Shown here: piece after piece, positions 53,160-61,955 of the stretch | Numbering within the stretch: the first letter of the stretch is position 1 | Layout: the number at the start of each line of letters is the position of its first letter | Origin: Pauljensenia sp018375675 | Lineage (GTDB): Bacteria; Actinomycetota; Actinomycetes; Actinomycetales; Actinomycetaceae | Length of the DNA: 64,000 bases | Direction of reading: 5' to 3' | Assembly: GCA_041432705.1 (NCBI GenBank) | Contig: JAPWAE010000001.1 | Span: 124,001 to 188,000 of the forward strand | Translations under genes and position numbers: made by a program | Notes under the pieces: model-generated | Database searches by the model: none | What the model was told of the DNA's origin: nothing | What the model saw: only the letters and a program-made list of their open reading frames with translations

Positions 53160-53806
53160 CGCAGGTCCTCCAGCTCAGCGATGTCCGCATCGGGCACGAG
53201 GAGCAGAAGCTCATCGGAGGCCTCGAACACGTCGTCGGCGCTCGGCGTGATCGGACGACCGTCGCGCAGGAGCGCGGCGAGGACCGAACGGGCGGGCAGC
53301 GCCAGTGAATGGACGCGCTTGCCCACAACCGGGGAATCCTCCGGCAGGATGAGCGCGTGCATCGACACGGCGGCCGTGTTGAAGGAGAACAGGCGGACCG
53401 GAACGCCCACCGACACCGCCTCCTCGACGAGGGAGGTCATAATGCGCGGCGTCGAGACGGACACATCCACGCCCCACGCCTGATCGAATAGCCACTCGTT
53501 CTTCGGGTTGTTCAGGCGAGCAACCACGCGGGGGACCGCGAATTCGGTCTTGGCCAGCAGGGAGATGACCAGGTTTGCCTTGTCGTCGCCGGTCGCGGCG
53601 ACCATCACGTCGGCCTCGTCCACGCCCGCGTCGCGCAGCGCGTCAGGCGAGCACGCGTCGGCGAGCACCCAGTCTGCGTCTGCCACGGATGAGATGCGCA
53701 GCTTCTCGGGCATGTTGTCGATCAGGGTGATGTCGTGTCCGTGAGCGAGCAGCTCCAGGGCGACGCTGCGGCCCACCGATCCGGCTCCAGCAATCACAAT
53801 CTTCAT
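53102..53806 (-). CDS. trkA: TrkA family potassium uptake regulator (second copy)
   Basis: A 234-aa cytoplasmic gating subunit for K+ uptake. An N-terminal RCK Rossmann domain has the NAD/ATP motif GAGSVGRSVA, followed by a TrkA-C domain and an acidic tail. The ATG at 53806 has GGAGG 7 nt upstream; the GTG at 53812 overlaps the ribosome site. It is the second gene of a two-gene trkA operon, 2 nt after the first. Its end overlaps the DUF3159 gene on the other strand. Confidence 0.9.
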   Translation of the reverse strand: MKIVIAGAGSVGRSVALELLAHGHDITLIDNMPEKLRISSVADADWVLADACSPDALRDAGVDEADVMVAATGDDKANLVISLLAKTEFAVPRVVARLNNPKNEWLFDQAWGVDVSVSTPRIMTSLVEEAVSVGVPVRLFSFNTAAVSMHALILPEDSPVVGKRVHSLALPARSVLAALLRDGRPITPSADDVFEASDELLLLVPDADIAELEDLRQLVASPVSEESDDEDSEE

Positions 53807-53808
53807 GC

Positions 53809-54474
53809 TCACACCTCCGTCTTGGGCGGGTTAGCCAACTGGTCGCGCAGCTGCGTGGTCTCGGTCCCGTTGATCGCGAAGTACAGCTGATCGTGCTCCT
53901 GGACCACGAGGTCCGGCGACGCGGTGCGGATGGATCCCAAGCGCGACGTGAAGACGATGCGGCAGCCCGTGAGCTCCTCGACGACCTGGAAACTCAGGCC
54001 GTACCAGCTGGGGGAGGGCGTCGCATTGACGAGGCCGACCTCGCCGGTTGGGTGGGACCAGATGAGCGATGCGTCCGGAGGGAGCAGGCGGCGCATCACC
54101 GACTCGGTGGTGCGCTGCACCGAGGCGACCGTCGGAATGCCGAGGCGCTCGTACAGATAGGCGCGCGTCGGGTCGTAGATGCGCGCGACCACGTGTTCGA
54201 CGTGAAAGACCTCACGTGCGACGCGCGCGGCGATAATGTTCGAGTTATCACCCGACGAGACTGCCGCAAACGCGTACGCGTCCTTAATGTTCGCTTGACG
54301 CAGGCAGCCGCGATCCATGCCCACGCCCGTCACGCGACGACCGGAAAAGTCCGGGGAGAGGCGAGAGAAAGCCTTGGAATCCTGGTCAATAACCGCCACG
54401 GAATGACCCGCGGCGTCCAACGTTGATGCCAGGCGAGCGCCGACGCGCCCGCAACCCATGATCACAAAGTGCAC
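53809..54474 (-). CDS. trkA: TrkA family potassium uptake regulator (first copy)
   Basis: A 221-aa RCK protein beginning MHFVIMGCGRVGARLAS, with GCGRVGA as the nucleotide motif and a TrkA-C domain at the end. The GTG at 54474 gives the family's normal N-terminus and follows TACTTT by 7 nt, which could be a -10 of a leaderless mRNA. A TTG at 54483 is an alternative. The pair resembles mycobacterial ceoB/ceoC. No TrkH/KtrB pore gene is adjacent; the divergent APC permease may be the partner. Confidence 0.9.
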   Translation of the reverse strand: MHFVIMGCGRVGARLASTLDAAGHSVAVIDQDSKAFSRLSPDFSGRRVTGVGMDRGCLRQANIKDAYAFAAVSSGDNSNIIAARVAREVFHVEHVVARIYDPTRAYLYERLGIPTVASVQRTTESVMRRLLPPDASLIWSHPTGEVGLVNATPSPSWYGLSFQVVEELTGCRIVFTSRLGSIRTASPDLVVQEHDQLYFAINGTETTQLRDQLANPPKTEV

Positions 54475-54564
54475 GACTACCAAAGTACTCCGGTCCTCGC
54501 GTAATAGCCAAGTGTGCGCTTCGCCGCTGCCACTGTCAGGCTCAGTGGACTACGCTTAACATCC

Positions 54565-56640
54565 GTGACGAACTTGTTGGCCTACGCAAAGCGCGTGCTC
54601 ATCGGGCGCCCGATGCGATCGGACGCGATGGGCCACCAGCTTCTCCCCAAACGAATCGCCCTGCCGATCTTCGCATCGGACGCGCTATCGTCCGTTGCCT
54701 ACGCGCCGGACGAAGTCCTCCTCACCCTTGCGCTCGCCGGTTCGATGGCCGCGCTTCAGTCCGTGTGGGTGGGCGTCGTCGTCGCGATCGTGCTTGCGGT
54801 CGTGGTCGCTTCGTACCGTCAGACGGTGCACGCCTACCCGTCGGGTGGCGGCGATTACGAGGTCGTCACCACGAACCTGGGCCGTTCCTGGGGCCTGCTC
54901 GTGGCCTCGGCACTGCTGGTCGACTATATCCTGACGGTTGCCGTCTCGATCTCGTCGGGCGCCAGCTACATCACGACCGCCGTCCCGGCTCTCCTCGGCC
55001 ATGAGGTGCCGATCGCGGTCGTGCTCGTCGTCATCCTGGCGACCCTGAACCTGCGCGGCACGCGCGAGGCCGGCGGAGCATTCGCCGTGCCCACGTATCT
55101 GTACATGGGGGCCATCGGCCTCATGGTCGTCGTCGGTTTCGCGAAGATGGCGACGGGACACCTCGGGGAGTCGCCCACGGCCGCCTACGACCTCGTGACT
55201 GCGCCCGGCCACGCCGACGGCCTGGCAGGGCTCGCGGGAGCCTTCCTGCTCATGCGCGCTTTCTCCTCGGGCTGCGCCGCACTCACCGGCGTTGAGGCCA
55301 TCTCCAACGGCGTACCCATGTTCCGCCGCCCCAAGTCCCGCAACGCGGCGACCACGCTGGCGATGCTCGGTCTGATTGCCGCCTCAATGATGATCTCGAT
55401 CCTCGTTCTGGCGCGCGCGACCGGCGTGAAGATCGTCGACGATGCCGCGACCCAGCTGACCTACCAGGGCGCGCCTGTCCCGGAGAACACTCCGATTGAT
55501 CCGGCAATCTCGCAGATCGCCTCCGCGGTGTTCGGTCAGGGATCGATCCTCTTCATCCTCATCACCGTCGTCACCGGCTTCATCCTGGTGCTCGCGGGTA
55601 ATACGGCGTTTAACGGCTTCCCGACGCTGGCATCCGTCTTGTCGCGCGATTCCTTCCTGCCCCACCAGATGGTGCGCCGCGGCGACCGCCTGTCGTACTC
55701 GAATGGCATCGTCGTCCTCACCCTCGCCGCAATCGCGCTGATCGTCGGCTTCCAAGCGCAGACGACGCGCCTCATCCAGCTCTATGTCGTCGGTGTCTTC
55801 ATTTCCTTCACGCTCTCGCAGCTGGGCATGATCAAGCACTGGAACCGGCAGCTGCGCACGCGCCAGTCCGGTCAGGAACGCATGTCCGTCCTGCGCTCGC
55901 GCGCCGTCAACATCGTCGGCTTCATGATGACCGGCCTCGTGCTCATCATCGTCCTGGCCACGAAGTTCACGCACGGCGCGTGGATCACGCTGCTGATGAT
56001 CGCGATCGCGTTTGGTATCCAGATTTCGATCCACCACCACTACGAGACGATCCGCTCGCAGCTGCGCGTGGACGACTGGAATGCGCGCCGCGCCCTGCCG
56101 ACCCGCGTGCGTGCCCTCGTCCTTGTGTCCTCCCTGTCCCGTCCCGCCATGCGAGCGATCGCGGCGGCTCGCGCGTCCTCGCCGACGTCGATCGAGCTCG
56201 TCTCCGTCGTCGCCGACGACGAGGAAGAAAACAAGATCCTCCGCCAGTGGAAGGCCTCCGGTGTTCCCGTGCCGCTGACGCTCCTCTCCGCGCCCTACCG
56301 AGACATTGCCTCGGTCATCCTCCAGTACGTGCGCGGGCGCCGTCGCGCGATGCCCACCGAGATGCTCGTGGTCTACATGCCGCAATTCCTTGTCTCTCAC
56401 TGGTGGGAGAACTTGGTGCACAACCAGTCGGCCCTGCGCCTACGAGCCGCGCTCCTCGGCGTTCCCGGCGTGGTCATCACCGTCGTCCCGTGGCAGCTCG
56501 GCGAGGACGACGTCGTGGAAGGCCGTCAGCGCGTCAATGACCCGTTCTCGCGCGTAGCCCCGTCGTCAGATGAATCGAAGTCCCGTACCGAGCAGCCCGG
56601 CACGACACGCAGCGATAGCACCTCCGAGGAGAACGCGTGA
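54565..56640 (+). CDS. APC family permease
   Basis: A 691-aa transporter with about 12 helices (residues ~40-480) and a ~200-residue cytoplasmic C-terminal domain. The N-terminal motif FASDALSSVAYAPDE is typical of the group found beside trkA in actinobacteria. Substrates could be amino acids or K+ (some APC/KUP relatives carry K+), and the trkA neighbours favour K+. The GTG at 54565 is chosen because an upstream ATG adds non-conserved residues; TACGCT about 8 nt upstream may be a -10. Confidence 0.88.
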   Translation: MTNLLAYAKRVLIGRPMRSDAMGHQLLPKRIALPIFASDALSSVAYAPDEVLLTLALAGSMAALQSVWVGVVVAIVLAVVVASYRQTVHAYPSGGGDYEVVTTNLGRSWGLLVASALLVDYILTVAVSISSGASYITTAVPALLGHEVPIAVVLVVILATLNLRGTREAGGAFAVPTYLYMGAIGLMVVVGFAKMATGHLGESPTAAYDLVTAPGHADGLAGLAGAFLLMRAFSSGCAALTGVEAISNGVPMFRRPKSRNAATTLAMLGLIAASMMISILVLARATGVKIVDDAATQLTYQGAPVPENTPIDPAISQIASAVFGQGSILFILITVVTGFILVLAGNTAFNGFPTLASVLSRDSFLPHQMVRRGDRLSYSNGIVVLTLAAIALIVGFQAQTTRLIQLYVVGVFISFTLSQLGMIKHWNRQLRTRQSGQERMSVLRSRAVNIVGFMMTGLVLIIVLATKFTHGAWITLLMIAIAFGIQISIHHHYETIRSQLRVDDWNARRALPTRVRALVLVSSLSRPAMRAIAAARASSPTSIELVSVVADDEEENKILRQWKASGVPVPLTLLSAPYRDIASVILQYVRGRRRAMPTEMLVVYMPQFLVSHWWENLVHNQSALRLRAALLGVPGVVITVVPWQLGEDDVVEGRQRVNDPFSRVAPSSDESKSRTEQPGTTRSDSTSEENA

Positions 56641-57986
56641 ACCACCGCCCGTCCCGTCGTCGTCCCTCCCAGCGCCGCCGTCCCACGCCCGCGCAGCCCC
56701 GCGAGGGGATCGGCGAGATCCTCCAGCTGAGCGTCGGCGAGCCCGCGCACGGTGGTGCGTGTGTCGCCCGCGACGAGAGCGGGCGTGTCGTCTTCGTACG
56801 CCACGCGGCACCCGGAGAGATTGTCCGCGCGCGGGTAACCGCCGTCCAGAAGAAGCTCGCGTGGGCGGATGCCATTGAGGTCGTCGAGGCCTCAGCCGAC
56901 CGCGTCGAGTCAGTCTGGCCCCAGGCCGGTCCGGGAGGCGTCGGTGGAGGGGAACTCGCGCACCTGACGCCGGCCGCTCAGCGCGACTGGAAGTCCCGCG
57001 TGATTGCGGGGCAGCTGCGCCGCGTGGGCGGCGAGGCCTTGTCCGAGGCTGTGGAAGCCCTCGGTGGAGTGCGTGTCGCCCCTGCGCCGGGGGACGAGGA
57101 CCCGGGCGATCCGCTGACCGGTCGTCGCTCGCGCATCGACGTCGTTATCGACGCGGATGGGTGCGCCGGCATGCATGAGTTCCGCGGACGCCGCGTCATT
57201 GCGCTCGAGGACATGCCGCTTGCTGTGCCCGCGATCCGTGAGCTCGGACTGTTTGACGAGGGCACACCGTGGCGTCGCCTGTGGAAGCCGGGGGACCGCG
57301 TGCGTGCGGTGGCCCCCTCCGGCGGTGATCCCGTCGTCATGATCGGCGAGGACACGTACGCCGCCGACGGCGTGCGCATCGACGCCGACGTGTTGCGCTG
57401 GAACGTGCCCGTCGGCTCCGGCGTCGAGTCGTACTACGTGCGTCCCTCCGGTTTCTGGCAGACGCACGTGCGTGGCGCTGAGGTGCTCGCGAACGCCGTG
57501 CTGACTGCTGCGTTCGGCGCAGGCGAGGCCGGGGCTGGGCGTGCTGTCATGGAGCTGTACTCGGGTGCGGGGCTGTTCTCCGTGCCGCTCGCGCGCGCCG
57601 TCGGGGAGTCGGGGCGCGTCGTGACGCTTGAGGGTGACGAGGGTGCCGTGCGCGACGCCGGCGAAAACCTTGCGGCCTTCGACTGGGTGGACGCGTTCGC
57701 CGGAAACGTGGATCGCGAGGGGATCGTGGACCTGTCGGGCCAGCTCGGTGCTGTGCCGGACGTCGTCGTGGCGGACCCGCCGCGCGCCGGTGCGGGAGCC
57801 GAGGTGTGCGAGGCGATCGCCGCTACCGGTGCCCCTCGTGTCGTCCTGGTGTCCTGCGACCCGGCGGCGGGCACGCGCGACCTGCGCGCCCTCACCGAGG
57901 CTGGATACGAGCTCGAATCGCTGCAGGCGTGGGACCTGTTCCCCCACACCCACCACGTGGAGATGGTCTCGGTCCTGAGCCGCTAA
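56637..57986 (+). CDS. TrmA/RlmD-type class I SAM-dependent RNA m5U methyltransferase
   Basis: A 449-aa enzyme that methylates uridine in tRNA or rRNA. The N-terminal TRAM domain (about residues 20-80) binds RNA. SAM motif LYSGAGLFSVPLA, DPPRAGAG, and the catalytic cysteine in VLVSCDPAAGTRDL are all present. It lacks a clear 4-Cys iron-sulfur motif. The GTG start overlaps the APC permease stop (GTGA). It overlaps the convergent ClC gene end by 4 bp. Confidence 0.9.
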   Translation: MNHRPSRRRPSQRRRPTPAQPREGIGEILQLSVGEPAHGGACVARDESGRVVFVRHAAPGEIVRARVTAVQKKLAWADAIEVVEASADRVESVWPQAGPGGVGGGELAHLTPAAQRDWKSRVIAGQLRRVGGEALSEAVEALGGVRVAPAPGDEDPGDPLTGRRSRIDVVIDADGCAGMHEFRGRRVIALEDMPLAVPAIRELGLFDEGTPWRRLWKPGDRVRAVAPSGGDPVVMIGEDTYAADGVRIDADVLRWNVPVGSGVESYYVRPSGFWQTHVRGAEVLANAVLTAAFGAGEAGAGRAVMELYSGAGLFSVPLARAVGESGRVVTLEGDEGAVRDAGENLAAFDWVDAFAGNVDREGIVDLSGQLGAVPDVVVADPPRAGAGAEVCEAIAATGAPRVVLVSCDPAAGTRDLRALTEAGYELESLQAWDLFPHTHHVEMVSVLSR

Positions 57987-59824
57987 CTGCTCCTCCTGCG
58001 CTCCTGCATGCGCGAGCCCCACGATGTCTGCGTGCGGGCCTCGATCGCGCGGCGCTGGTCGCGGTACATGCGATCCACCAGGTCGCGCTCGGATACCCAG
58101 CCGACGACTCGTCGATCACCATCCACGACAGGTAGCGACTGCAATCCCGTGCGCCGCAGCGCCCCGAGGACCTCGGACGGGGGAGCGGAGGCTGCCACGG
58201 CCTCGTCGATGAGAGGCAAATCCGACAGGGGAGCGTCGAGTGATCCGTCCTCCTGCGTGAGCTCCGCCAGGCGCAGTGAGGACACGAGTCCGACGAAGCG
58301 GTGCTCGTCGTTCACGACGGGCAGCACCGTCTCCTTTGTGCGGCGCAGGGTGGCGATTGCTGACGCGGCGCTCGCCTCACACGGGAGTGTCTCGGGAGCC
58401 TCCGTCATCCACTCGGATGCGGCGCGAGTGCCAAGCAGCGTCCCCTCGACGGGGTCGTCGAGGACATCGCCGCGCCGGCGCAGCTTCTCCGTGTAGATTG
58501 TCGCGCGGGTGAGGAAACGCGAGGCGCCCGTCGCGATCACGACCGCGAGCATCATCGGCAGGATCAGCGAGAACTGGCCGGTCATCTCCACGATGATGAG
58601 CACCGCCGTCATGGGGGCGCGCGCGGCACCCGCGAAGGCGGCTCCCATGCCCACTACGGCGAAGACACCGACGGGAGAATCCGACACGGGAGAGACGAGG
58701 TCTCCGAAGGCAGCGCCCGCCATCGCGCCAATGAACAGCGTGGGCGCGAAGACACCGCCCGAACCGCCCATACCAATCGTGAATGACGTGAACACAGCGC
58801 GGCCCAGCATGAGGGCCAGCAGGAACGCGATCGAGTACTTCCCCGCGATTGCCTCCTCCTCAAGCGGATAGCCCGAGCCAAACATGTAGGGGAAAGCAAC
58901 GAGAGCCGCGCCGAGGGCAAGGCCAAGTACACCGGGACGCGCCCACTCCGGCAGGTGGGTGCGCGCCCACAGCCAGTCGATCGCGTCCTCCGAGGCGTAC
59001 AGGAGCTTCGAGAACCCGAGGCCGCACAGCCCCGCAACGAGGCCGAGGAGCGCCACCCACCAGATGTCCGACATTGATGCGAATGTCAGGTTGTCGGCGA
59101 CGCGAATGACCATCTCGTCGCCCTGCAGGATGCGCGCGACCACCGACGAGGTGACGGCTGAGAGCACGACGAAGCCGAAGGTCTCGGCCGTGAACTCGAC
59201 GAGGATCACCTCGAGGGCGAACACCGCGCCTGCGAGGGGAGCGTGGAACGTGGCAGCGATGCCGGCCGCCGACCCGCACGATGCCAACAGGACCACGCGG
59301 GAGACGGGCATACGCAGCCACGACGCGACAGTGGATCCCAGCGACGCGCCCACCTGCACGATCGGCCCCTCGCGTCCCGCGGACCCGCCCGAGCCGATTG
59401 TCAGGGCCGAGGCCAGGATCTTCACGATGGCGACGCGCCCCGGGATGCGCCCACCCTTACGGCGCACCGCGAGCATCACCTCGGGGATGCCGTGCCCCTT
59501 CGCCGAGGGTGCGAAACGCTGGATGAGCGGCCCATACATCAGGCCGGCGATCGCGGGGGAGAGAAGCAGGAAGAGCCACGGTGCCCATCCCCACACGCCG
59601 TGCGACTGGCCGATGTGGGTCGTGTACTCGTCGAAGCCCGTGGAAACCCACGTCCACGCGCGAATCGCCAGGTTAAAGACGACGGCTGCCGCGCCGACGA
59701 CCGCGCCAACGAGTGCGGCGGCCACGCCGAGCAGGGAACGATGCGCGGCCACCGTATGGCCGAGGCGCAAGCGAGTCCCCGCAGCCGGTTCCTCTAGCTG
59801 CGGGGACTGACTCAGGGGTGTCAC
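57983..59824 (-). CDS. ClC family chloride channel/transporter with CBS domains
   Basis: A 613-aa membrane protein. Anion-selectivity motifs are GSGGSAGREGPIVQ (gating glutamate in GREGP) and GGVFAPTLFIGA. Two C-terminal CBS domains (about residues 465-590) probably sense nucleotides. The gating glutamate is present; whether it is a channel or a Cl-/H+ exchanger is open. The GTG start overlaps the stop of the upstream S9 peptidase, so the two are cotranslated. An in-frame ATG upstream lies inside the peptidase. Confidence 0.92.
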   Translation of the reverse strand: MTPLSQSPQLEEPAAGTRLRLGHTVAAHRSLLGVAAALVGAVVGAAAVVFNLAIRAWTWVSTGFDEYTTHIGQSHGVWGWAPWLFLLLSPAIAGLMYGPLIQRFAPSAKGHGIPEVMLAVRRKGGRIPGRVAIVKILASALTIGSGGSAGREGPIVQVGASLGSTVASWLRMPVSRVVLLASCGSAAGIAATFHAPLAGAVFALEVILVEFTAETFGFVVLSAVTSSVVARILQGDEMVIRVADNLTFASMSDIWWVALLGLVAGLCGLGFSKLLYASEDAIDWLWARTHLPEWARPGVLGLALGAALVAFPYMFGSGYPLEEEAIAGKYSIAFLLALMLGRAVFTSFTIGMGGSGGVFAPTLFIGAMAGAAFGDLVSPVSDSPVGVFAVVGMGAAFAGAARAPMTAVLIIVEMTGQFSLILPMMLAVVIATGASRFLTRATIYTEKLRRRGDVLDDPVEGTLLGTRAASEWMTEAPETLPCEASAASAIATLRRTKETVLPVVNDEHRFVGLVSSLRLAELTQEDGSLDAPLSDLPLIDEAVAASAPPSEVLGALRRTGLQSLPVVDGDRRVVGWVSERDLVDRMYRDQRRAIEARTQTSWGSRMQERRRSS

Positions 59825-61821
59825 AGGTTTGCGATCTCCACGTGAATGGGGGCGTCGGTGGCGATGCCCCAGATGGTCCTGTAGAAGGCCAGCTCCGACT
59901 GCCACGCATCCTTGATGTTGATAGCCGAGCGGAAGCGGTGTCCCTCTCCCTGGTAGAGCTTGAGGGCGACCGCGTTGCCGTTGGCGCGCAGCGCCTCGTA
60001 CATCTCCTGGGCCTGCGAGGCGGGAACGACCGGGTCGTCGGTGCCCTGCAGAAGCATGAGCGGCGCCTTAATATCACCGACACGGTTGACGGGCGAGCGC
60101 TGCGCCCACACCGGGTCGGAGGTGTCATCGGTGCCGAGCAGAATCGCGTCGTAGTGCGACTCGAACTTGTGGCTGGTTTCCTTCAGCTTCACGAGGTCAG
60201 CGATGCCCGAGAACGACGCGCCGGCGGTAAACACATCGGAGGATGCAAGCGCGTTGAGCACGGTGAAACCACCCGAAGAACGACCACGGATCGCGATTCG
60301 CTTCGGATCGACGCGGCCCAGATCAACAAGGTACTGGGCGCCGTCGACGCAGTCCTGAACGTCCATGACACCCCAGTTGCCGTTGATGCGCTCACGGTAG
60401 GGACGGCCGAAGGACGTCGACCCGCGGAAGTTCACGTCCAGAACCGCAAAACCACGGCTGGTCCAGTACTGGAAGGGAACCTGCAGGCCGGGGCGGGCTG
60501 CTTCAGTCGGTCCGCCGTGCACGTTGACGATGAGCGGGGGCAGCTCGCCCTCGGGGGCGGCGAACTCGGGGTTCACGGGCGCGTAGTAGAAGCCGTGAGC
60601 CTCCTCGCCGTCCGAGGTCTTCCAAGTGAGCATCTCGGCCGTCGAGACGAGGGCGGTGGGCACCTCGGCCTCGGACGAGGGACGCAGCACCTTGGTCTTG
60701 CCGCGCGACACCTCGATGATCGCGGGAGTATGCGTCGCGGAATCCGCGAGGAAGACGACGCGGCCATCCGCAGCGGCGACGTTACCGATCGGCCACCAGC
60801 CGGTCGCCCACTCCTCGGCCATGCCGTTGTCGATACGCACGGTACCGATGTGCCAGACCTGGTCCTCGGCCCACGAGCACACGAGGTAGTCGTTGTCGTA
60901 GTTGTCGTAGGAGTGCAGGCCGAGCTGCCAGTGCGGGTGCGAGAACGCGTGAGGTCCCGGGTGCAGCGCGCGAGTGCGCAGACGCGAGGTCCACGCGTTC
61001 AGGTCCTCGCCCTCCTGCCACACGAAGCCCTGGGTGCGGTACAGGTTCGCCCAGCCCGAGGAATCATCCACGTGGATGAGATCGCCGTCGAGGGTCCACC
61101 GCGGTTCGTAGACGCATACGCCCGGGCGATCCACCAGGATGACCTCCTGATCGATGGTGCCCTCGAAGGTCAGGGAGGCGACGCGCAGCTGAGAGTACGT
61201 CCACGGCATGTTCGGGTGGTTCCACGTGATCCAGGCGATCTTCGTTCCGTCGGGGGAGACCGTCGGCGCCTGAGCGAAGTCGGTGCCCTCGAAGACCGTG
61301 ATGATCGCGCTGTCGTCGCGGGCGGCGGAGCCATCGAGAGGGATCGCGACGATCTTGTTGACGGGCTCGCCCGGGGCGGAGTGGTCCTCGGCCACCGCGT
61401 ACACGAGGTCACGCACGTCGGCGATCCAGAAGTCGCCGTAGCGAACCTTCGATAGGGTCGTCAAGGGACGCACGACGCGGCGCGGATCGGCCGTATCAAA
61501 GGCGTAGACGCGGCCGTCGGTCTGATCGGAGAACACGATGACGCCGTGGTGAACGGCGTATGCCTTGCCGCCGTACTCGTGCACGCGCGTGCCGACATCG
61601 GGCAGGCGGGAACCGTCGATGAGAGGCAGAACCTCGCCCGTTTCTCCCGTACCGCGACGGCGCAGCAGCGTCCCGCGTCCACCCTGGCGCGGATGTCCCT
61701 CCACCCAGTAGGTGTCGGGTCCGTCGACGCGAACCTGGGAGAGCGTGACCGAACGGGCAGTGAAAGAATCACCCGAAATGGGGGACTTCCACAGGCCGTG
61801 GGGTGCGACGGTGACGGACAT
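59821..61821 (-). CDS. S9 family peptidase (prolyl oligopeptidase type)
   Basis: A 666-aa serine peptidase. The N-terminal two thirds form a beta-propeller (repeated SPDGTKIAWITW, EPRWTLDGDLIHV). The C-terminal alpha/beta hydrolase has nucleophile GRSSGG, Asp in QGTDDPVVP and His in GEGHRF. No signal peptide, so it is cytoplasmic, and likely an acylaminoacyl- or dipeptidyl-type peptidase. AAGGAGG lies 4 nt before the ATG. It overlaps the ClC gene by 4 nt. Confidence 0.93.
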   Translation of the reverse strand: MSVTVAPHGLWKSPISGDSFTARSVTLSQVRVDGPDTYWVEGHPRQGGRGTLLRRRGTGETGEVLPLIDGSRLPDVGTRVHEYGGKAYAVHHGVIVFSDQTDGRVYAFDTADPRRVVRPLTTLSKVRYGDFWIADVRDLVYAVAEDHSAPGEPVNKIVAIPLDGSAARDDSAIITVFEGTDFAQAPTVSPDGTKIAWITWNHPNMPWTYSQLRVASLTFEGTIDQEVILVDRPGVCVYEPRWTLDGDLIHVDDSSGWANLYRTQGFVWQEGEDLNAWTSRLRTRALHPGPHAFSHPHWQLGLHSYDNYDNDYLVCSWAEDQVWHIGTVRIDNGMAEEWATGWWPIGNVAAADGRVVFLADSATHTPAIIEVSRGKTKVLRPSSEAEVPTALVSTAEMLTWKTSDGEEAHGFYYAPVNPEFAAPEGELPPLIVNVHGGPTEAARPGLQVPFQYWTSRGFAVLDVNFRGSTSFGRPYRERINGNWGVMDVQDCVDGAQYLVDLGRVDPKRIAIRGRSSGGFTVLNALASSDVFTAGASFSGIADLVKLKETSHKFESHYDAILLGTDDTSDPVWAQRSPVNRVGDIKAPLMLLQGTDDPVVPASQAQEMYEALRANGNAVALKLYQGEGHRFRSAINIKDAWQSELAFYRTIWGIATDAPIHVEIANL

Positions 61822-61942
61822 AGTGCCTCCTTAAGCGGTACGGCGAGCCAACACCACCTATCTTAGTGCGCGCGCTTGTTGCCTGCGCGGGCCGAACGTG
61901 CCTGACATGCACTTTGATCTGTAGATGAGACGCTCGGGCAAC

Positions 61943-61948
61943 TACACT
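61943..61948 (+). promoter_or_regulatory. Putative -10 element giving a leaderless dxs mRNA
   Basis: TACACT lies exactly 7 nt before the dxs ATG, and there is no Shine-Dalgarno. The -35 is unclear. Confidence 0.45.
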
Positions 61949-61955
61949 GGTTCTT